From: Phreatobacter aquaticus
GTDB lineage: Bacteria > Pseudomonadota > Alphaproteobacteria > Rhizobiales > Phreatobacteraceae
DNA length: 64,000 nucleotides
Assembly: GCF_005160265.1 (NCBI RefSeq)
Contig: NZ_CP039865.1
Span: 3,558,828-3,622,827, forward strand
Reading direction: 5' to 3'
Under the pieces are notes generated by a model. It was given only the letters and a program-made list of their open reading frames with translations, was not told the DNA's origin and searched no databases. This document shows, one piece after another, positions 59,688 to 64,000 of the stretch (position 1 is its first letter; each line of letters begins with the position of its first letter). Position numbers and translations under genes: made by a program.

Positions 59688-59762
59688 GGTCCTTCCGCGA
59701 CGTCCCCGTGAGGCGACAGCCCAAAGTTCGCGTCCCAACCTCCATCCCAGGAGCCGGACGCT

Positions 59763-60581
59763 ATGCCGTCAACCACCGAAATCACCGTATCCCAGCTCTC
59801 CCGTCGTATCGGCTTGCCCGACGCGCCGACCATCATCGACGTCCGCATTGACGACGACGTCGCGATCGACCCGAGGATGATCCCTGGATCGATCAGGCGA
59901 GACTTCCGGACCGTCACAGTTTGGGCCAAGACGTTCACCGGCCAATCGGTCGTGGTGAGTTGCCAGAGGGGCCTCAAGCTCAGCCAGGGCGTCGTCGCAT
60001 GGCTCCGGCACGAGGGCGTCGAGGCCGACAGCCTGGAGGGTGGCTTCGAGGCGTGGCGGGACGCCGGAGCTCTGCTCGTTACCCCCGACAAGGTACCTCA
60101 GCCTGACAGCCAGGGCCGGACCGTCTGGGTCACCAGGGCTCGCCCCAAGGTGGACCGCATCGCCTGCCCATGGCTCATCCGGCGCTTCATCGACCCATCG
60201 GCGGTCTTCCTGTTCGTCGCGCCAGCCGAGGTCACGGCGGTCGCTGATCGCTTCGCGGCCACCCCCTTCGATGTCGATGGCGTCTTCTGGACCCACAGGG
60301 GCGACACCTGCACCTTCGACACCATGCTGACGGAGTTCGGCCTGAAGTCCGTGACGCTGGACCGGCTGGCGACCATCGTCCGGGCGGCCGATACCGCGCG
60401 TCTGGACCTCGTGCCCGAGGCTGCCGGCTTCCTGGCCGCGTCGCTCGGCCTGTCGCGGATGTTCCGGGATGACCTCGAACAGCTGGACGCGGGAATGCTG
60501 CTCTACGACAGCTTCTACCGCTGGTGCCGAGACGCCACCGACGAGACGCACAACTGGCCGACCCCGACCAGCGGGGCCTGA
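59763..60581 (+). CDS. chrB: Chromate resistance protein ChrB (rhodanese-ChrB fusion)
   Basis: A 272-aa protein. The N-terminal third is a rhodanese-like domain with the active-site-type Cys67 in SCQRGLK. The rest is the ChrB domain, with RIACPWLIRRFIDP near residue 135 and FDTMLTEFGL near residue 193. In Ochrobactrum, ChrB senses chromate and regulates chrBAC; here it also precedes chrA, so the role should be the same. Five bases separate it from chrA. Confidence 0.88.
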   Translation: MPSTTEITVSQLSRRIGLPDAPTIIDVRIDDDVAIDPRMIPGSIRRDFRTVTVWAKTFTGQSVVVSCQRGLKLSQGVVAWLRHEGVEADSLEGGFEAWRDAGALLVTPDKVPQPDSQGRTVWVTRARPKVDRIACPWLIRRFIDPSAVFLFVAPAEVTAVADRFAATPFDVDGVFWTHRGDTCTFDTMLTEFGLKSVTLDRLATIVRAADTARLDLVPEAAGFLAASLGLSRMFRDDLEQLDAGMLLYDSFYRWCRDATDETHNWPTPTSGA

Positions 60582-60586
60582 TCACC

Positions 60587-61204
60587 ATGACCATTGTGTC
60601 TGCAACGGACGCGGCCGACGCGGCCTCCATCGCTCACCCCACGCCTGGCGAGGCGTTCTCCGTCTTCGCCAAGATCGGGTTCCTGAGCTTTGGCGGCCCT
60701 GCCGGCCAGATTGCCCTCATGCACAAGGTGCTGGTTGAGGAGAAGCGGTGGGTCTCGGAGGAGCGGTTCCTCCATGCCCTGAACTACTGCATGCTGTTGC
60801 CGGGTCCCGAGGCGCAGCAGCTCGCCACCTATATCGGCTGGCTGCTCCACGGCGTCAGGGGCGGCATCGTCGCCGGCACGCTCTTCGTCATCCCTGGGTT
60901 CCTGGTCATCCTGGGGCTCAGTTCGGTCTACGCCCTGTACCAGGGGACAGCGCCGGTCGATGCCGTGTTCTTCGGCCTGAAGGCTGCGGTCCTCGCCGTC
61001 GTCATCGAGGCGGTGCTCCGGGTCGGCAAGCGGGCGCTCAAGAACCGGTTCATGATCGGGCTGGCAACCGCGTCCTTCGTGGCCATCTTTGCCTTCCAGG
61101 TGCCGTTCCCCATCATCATCCTGGCAGCGGGTGTCATCGGCTATGTGGGCACCCGCCTGAGGCCTGAACTGTTCAAGGGGGAGGGCACGGCGGTGCCAAG
61201 GTGA
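60587..61204 (+). CDS. chrA: Chromate transporter ChrA, N-terminal half
   Basis: A 205-aa membrane protein equal to the N-terminal domain of long ChrA. The hallmark GFLSFGGPAGQIALMH lies near residue 33 and LLPGPEAQQLATY near residue 72. It has about five hydrophobic segments and ends in the hydrophilic linker. The next gene carries the other half and starts by a four-base GTGA overlap. ChrA expels chromate using the proton gradient; single-gene versions are about 400 aa or more. Confidence 0.85.
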   Translation: MTIVSATDAADAASIAHPTPGEAFSVFAKIGFLSFGGPAGQIALMHKVLVEEKRWVSEERFLHALNYCMLLPGPEAQQLATYIGWLLHGVRGGIVAGTLFVIPGFLVILGLSSVYALYQGTAPVDAVFFGLKAAVLAVVIEAVLRVGKRALKNRFMIGLATASFVAIFAFQVPFPIIILAAGVIGYVGTRLRPELFKGEGTAVPR

Positions 61205-61974
61205 TCGATGGCGCCTTCCTGGAGCTTCGGGAGCCGGAGGTGCAGCCGGGCTGGGGACGGGCTGCCAAGGTCCTCCTGATCTGGGGTACGCTGTGGGTCG
61301 CGCCTGTGGCGCTGCTGGCCTGGGTGTTTGGCGGGCACAGCGTGTTCATGTCCATCGCAGGCTTCTTCTCCCAGATGGCGGTGGTGACCTTCGGGGGCGC
61401 TTACGCGGTGCTCTCCTACGTCGCCCAGGCGGCTGTGACCGGCTTCGGCTGGCTCAAGCCCGGAGAGATGCTGGATGGGCTCGCCATGGCCGAGACCACG
61501 CCCGGTCCTCTGATCCTCGTGCTGGTCTATGTCGGCTTCCTGGCAGCCTTCCGGGCACCTCCCGGCATCGATCCGCTGCTCAGCGGCATCATCGGGGCCA
61601 CCCTTACGACCTGGGTGACCTTCGTGCCGTGCTTCCTGTGGATCTTCCTCGGGGCGCCCTATATCGAGACGCTGAGGTCCAACAAGGCGCTGTCCGGGGC
61701 GCTGACGGCGATTACCGCGTCAGTGGTGGGCGTGATCCTCAACCTTGCCGTCTGGTTCGGCCTCCACGTCATCTTCCGGAAGGTCGGCCTTCTCTCGGCG
61801 GGACCTCTCGCCATCGCGTGGCCGGAGTTCACATCGCTCGACCCCTATGCTGCTGTCCTGGCGGTTGCGGCGGCGGTGGCGATGTTCCGGTTCAAGGTCG
61901 GCATGATCCCCGTCCTGGCCGGCGCTGCGGTGGCCGGGCTGGCTCTTCGGCTCCTGGTGGGAGGGGGAACGTAA
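61201..61974 (+). CDS. chrA: Chromate transporter ChrA, C-terminal half
   Basis: A 257-aa membrane protein with the C-terminal ChrA domain: VVTFGGAYAVLSYVAQ near residue 61, then MAETTPGPLILVLVYVGF near residue 96 and FVPCFLWIFLGAP. It begins with GTG overlapping the N-terminal half's stop, in a different frame. The pair either works as a two-protein ChrA or is one ChrA interrupted by a frameshift in the linker. Confidence 0.85.
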   Translation: MIDGAFLELREPEVQPGWGRAAKVLLIWGTLWVAPVALLAWVFGGHSVFMSIAGFFSQMAVVTFGGAYAVLSYVAQAAVTGFGWLKPGEMLDGLAMAETTPGPLILVLVYVGFLAAFRAPPGIDPLLSGIIGATLTTWVTFVPCFLWIFLGAPYIETLRSNKALSGALTAITASVVGVILNLAVWFGLHVIFRKVGLLSAGPLAIAWPEFTSLDPYAAVLAVAAAVAMFRFKVGMIPVLAGAAVAGLALRLLVGGGT

Positions 61975-61992
61975 GGGGTAGGCGGAACGCCG

Positions 61993-62205
61993 TCAGGTCA
62001 GTTCCCGCAGGCTGACCGCGATGAGTGTGACCCCGGCCAATAGGTCGATCACCCGTGCCGCTTTCTCGACGGCTTCTCCGTGCCGGGCCGTCAGGTCGAT
62101 GAAGCGGTCACGGGCGAAAACCGATGGCAACGCCCTGTCCGCCCCAGGTGACGATCGGGTCGGATCCGATTGATCAAGGGCTGGGCATCCGGAGAGATTG
62201 CGCAT
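61993..62205 (-). pseudogene. C-terminal remnant of a membrane exporter (NicO-like)
   Basis: A 70-aa reading frame. Its second half (ARHGEAVEKAARVIDLLAGVTLIAVSLREL) looks like the end of a nickel/cobalt-exporter-type membrane protein, with one hydrophobic segment. Its first half does not resemble such a protein. Low confidence; it may be chance. The rest of the gap 61975-62371 has no supportable gene. Confidence 0.3.
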
Positions 62206-62371
62206 CTTTTCGGCCGGATTGCGTTTGATCTCGCGGCAATCCAGATCGTCCGATGAGCACGGAGGTCGGTCTGGAGCCGGACCTGACGTGCGATTTGGCT
62301 CTTGACCTTGCTATCGTGGGAAGGTCTATGAATGCGGTTGTGGCGTTCGACCTTGCCACTATGGATGCTTG

Positions 62372-62779
62372 ATGTCGGTAGTGCTGAACCATCTGCAGCG
62401 AGTCTTGGCTATGGCGATCGTCATGATCGCTCTCGCAGCCTTTGATCGCCCGGCAATGGCTCATGGAGCCGGTGGTCATCACCACCATGGCCCGGATGTC
62501 CACGCCACCAGCGTCTCCAAGCATGTCCATCACGACGTCAAGCCGGTCATTGTGGCAGCAAGGGCTGCCGACGGTATGACCGTGACCCAGGCCATGCCCC
62601 CATGCCTGCCTGGCTGCTGCCAAGGGGCGGCCGGCATGTGCTGCGGTGCGCTTCTGTCTGAAGCCGCGACCTGCGGTCCCACCAGTCGGACGATGAGCAC
62701 AGCCGCGCCGGAACGCTCAGCCGGTGGCCCATCGACTCTATCCGAGCGATTGCCACGCCCTCCACGAACCTTCGCCTGA
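62372..62779 (+). CDS. His/Cys-rich exported protein in the metal-efflux block
   Basis: A 135-aa protein with a signal peptide (residues 1-30, ending RPAMA). The mature part has a GHHHHG cluster at residues 35-40, further His pairs, and a Cys-rich segment CLPGCCQGAAGMCCG near residue 79. These are probably metal-binding. It lies directly before the RND adaptor gene, as small metal-sensing or metal-buffering periplasmic proteins often do. I do not recognise a named family. A TTG three bases upstream is an alternative start. Confidence 0.65.
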   Translation: MSVVLNHLQRVLAMAIVMIALAAFDRPAMAHGAGGHHHHGPDVHATSVSKHVHHDVKPVIVAARAADGMTVTQAMPPCLPGCCQGAAGMCCGALLSEAATCGPTSRTMSTAAPERSAGGPSTLSERLPRPPRTFA

Positions 62780-62853
62780 CGATGCGCGCTGCCTGAGGCG
62801 GCGCGCGGCCCGTGCCGTTTTTGCGGCATTGCGTCTTGTGAAGGACCGTTTCC

Positions 62854-64000
62854 ATGGAATTCCGCACCTTGATTGCGGCGGGCTGCTTGCTCGCTGCGAG
62901 CGTCGTCGTCGGCCGAGCCCATGATGGGCATGATCATGCCCCACCCCCTGTCGTCGCCGATAGCGTCGCCGCGCCCCGTGGTGAGGCCGCCTCGGATGCG
63001 TTCGAACTGGTCGCGTCGCTGCGCAATGGCGAACTCATCGTCTTCATCGACGACTTCGCCACCAACGCACCTGTGACATCGGCGACTGTCGAGGTCGACA
63101 CGCCCGCGGGCACCCTTGCCCTTTCTCCCAGGGCCGATGGCGGCTTTGGCGCGCCTGTCGCGTGGGCAACGACACCAAGTCGGAAAGACCTGATCATCAC
63201 GGTGACCGCCGGCGACGTGATCGACATCCTGACAACGGCGCTGGATGTGCCGGCCGAGGCCGTCGCCGCACCGCCAGTTTCCCAGTCAGGCTGGCGCAAT
63301 CTTCAAGCTGTTGCTCACGCTGTTCGCGACCGCCTCGAACCGCTGTCCGCAGCCATCCTGCCGGCAGGGCTTGGTCTGATCGCCGGCATCCTCCTGACGT
63401 TGCTGTTCCGTCGGCGGGGGACCCGGATTGCAGGTCTCGCACTGATGCTGCTGGCCGGCACCGGCTCACCGCCTGCCAAGGCGCATGACGGCCACGACCA
63501 CGGCCCAGCCACGCCGGTCGTTTCGGTGACCGGCGATCTTGCCCGGCGCCTGCCTGATGGGACGATCTTCGTCCCTAAGCCAACGCAGCGCATTCTCGCC
63601 ATCCGGACCGCAATGTCCGCAGAGGCCCAGCACCGCCGGGTAGTCGAACTGCCGGCGCGCGTCATTCCCGATCCGAACGCAAGCGGCTATGTCCAGGCCT
63701 CTGCAGGCGGTCGGATCGAGCCGCCGGAGGGTGGCTTTCCAAGGCTTGGTACCCGTGTGTCGCGTGGCGATGTGCTCGCGTTCGTGTCACCGCCGCTCCA
63801 GGCGATCGATCGCAGCGACATGCGCCAGCGGCAGAGCGAGCTCGATCAGGCCATCGCGGTGGCTGAGCGCCGGATCCTGCGGTTCGAAACGCTCGCTCGC
63901 AGCGGAGCGGGAACCCAGGTCCAGCTCGACGAGGCGCGTCTCGAGCTTCAAGGCCTTCGTGATCGCCGCGCAGCCCTCGACCAGGCCCGCCGCGAGCCGG
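62854..64000 (+). CDS. RND heavy-metal efflux adaptor (CzcB/CusB-like), partial
   Basis: Open reading frame from ATG 62854 to the window end (382 codons seen), with GAAGGA upstream. It links an inner-membrane RND pump to an outer-membrane channel. A signal-like start and HDGHDH at residues 23-28 begin an N-terminal domain. A membrane segment follows (164-185), then a second signal-like stretch ending PAKA and another HDGHDH at 211-216. The adaptor proper starts after that, with IEPPEGGFPRLGTRVSRGDVL near residue 290 and a coiled-coil hairpin at the end. Confidence 0.85.
   Translation, partial: MEFRTLIAAGCLLAASVVVGRAHDGHDHAPPPVVADSVAAPRGEAASDAFELVASLRNGELIVFIDDFATNAPVTSATVEVDTPAGTLALSPRADGGFGAPVAWATTPSRKDLIITVTAGDVIDILTTALDVPAEAVAAPPVSQSGWRNLQAVAHAVRDRLEPLSAAILPAGLGLIAGILLTLLFRRRGTRIAGLALMLLAGTGSPPAKAHDGHDHGPATPVVSVTGDLARRLPDGTIFVPKPTQRILAIRTAMSAEAQHRRVVELPARVIPDPNASGYVQASAGGRIEPPEGGFPRLGTRVSRGDVLAFVSPPLQAIDRSDMRQRQSELDQAIAVAERRILRFETLARSGAGTQVQLDEARLELQGLRDRRAALDQARREP

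Overview
The window reads as a GC-rich alphaproteobacterial chromosome, most likely Hyphomicrobiales (Rhizobiales). Supporting signs are the yajC-secD-secF run followed by two complex-I-assembly-type genes, an alphaproteobacterial LexA box (GAAC-N7-GAAC), an EcfG-type stress promoter (GGAAC-N16-CGTT), and a Tgt whose zinc cysteines are mostly replaced. Genus cannot be fixed from sequence alone. I saw no rRNA, complete tRNA, CRISPR array or insertion sequence.

Positions 1-31,435 are mainly core genome. They hold serS-surE-pcm and a degenerate LysM/M23 (NlpD/DipM-like) protein; a DUF815 ATPase; yajC-secD-secF with NDUFAF3-like and NDUFAF6-like genes; a DUF1127 protein, an MgtC-family protein, uvrA and ssb (divergent, with a LexA box between them); gyrA; an M20 peptidase; coaD; two tandem cyclophilins; queA-tgt; a PPK2 kinase; small DUF proteins; and the histidine-degradation pair hutH-hutU with divergent hutC.

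Positions 31,497-57,600 are metabolic and transport clusters. They hold an outer-membrane beta-barrel protein; a peptide-binding protein with gamma-glutamyltransferase; an EcfG-promoted DUF892 protein; a MarR-creatininase-peptide ABC operon divergent from a binding protein, an ApbA/PanE-type reductase and an SDR; a six-gene operon of hydantoinase, polyamine/thiamine-type ABC transporter and NHL propeller; and a six-gene operon of OHCU decarboxylase, a tripartite tricarboxylate-type transporter (tctCBA), an NMT1-type binding protein and 5-hydroxyisourate hydrolase. The last operon faces a LysR gene and looks like the lower part of urate degradation with its own uptake systems.

Positions 58,600-64,000 look accessory: a 5'-truncated TadG-like gene, chrB with a chrA split into two overlapping half-genes, a fragment of a membrane exporter, a His/Cys-rich secreted protein, and the start of an RND metal-efflux adaptor that runs off the window. 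This is a chromate/heavy-metal resistance block, possibly inserted.

Regulatory signals are unusually readable. Palindromes or boxes overlap the -10 element at ssb, hutH and the DUF2306 gene, and others sit in the divergent gaps of the MarR and LysR clusters and in front of chrB.
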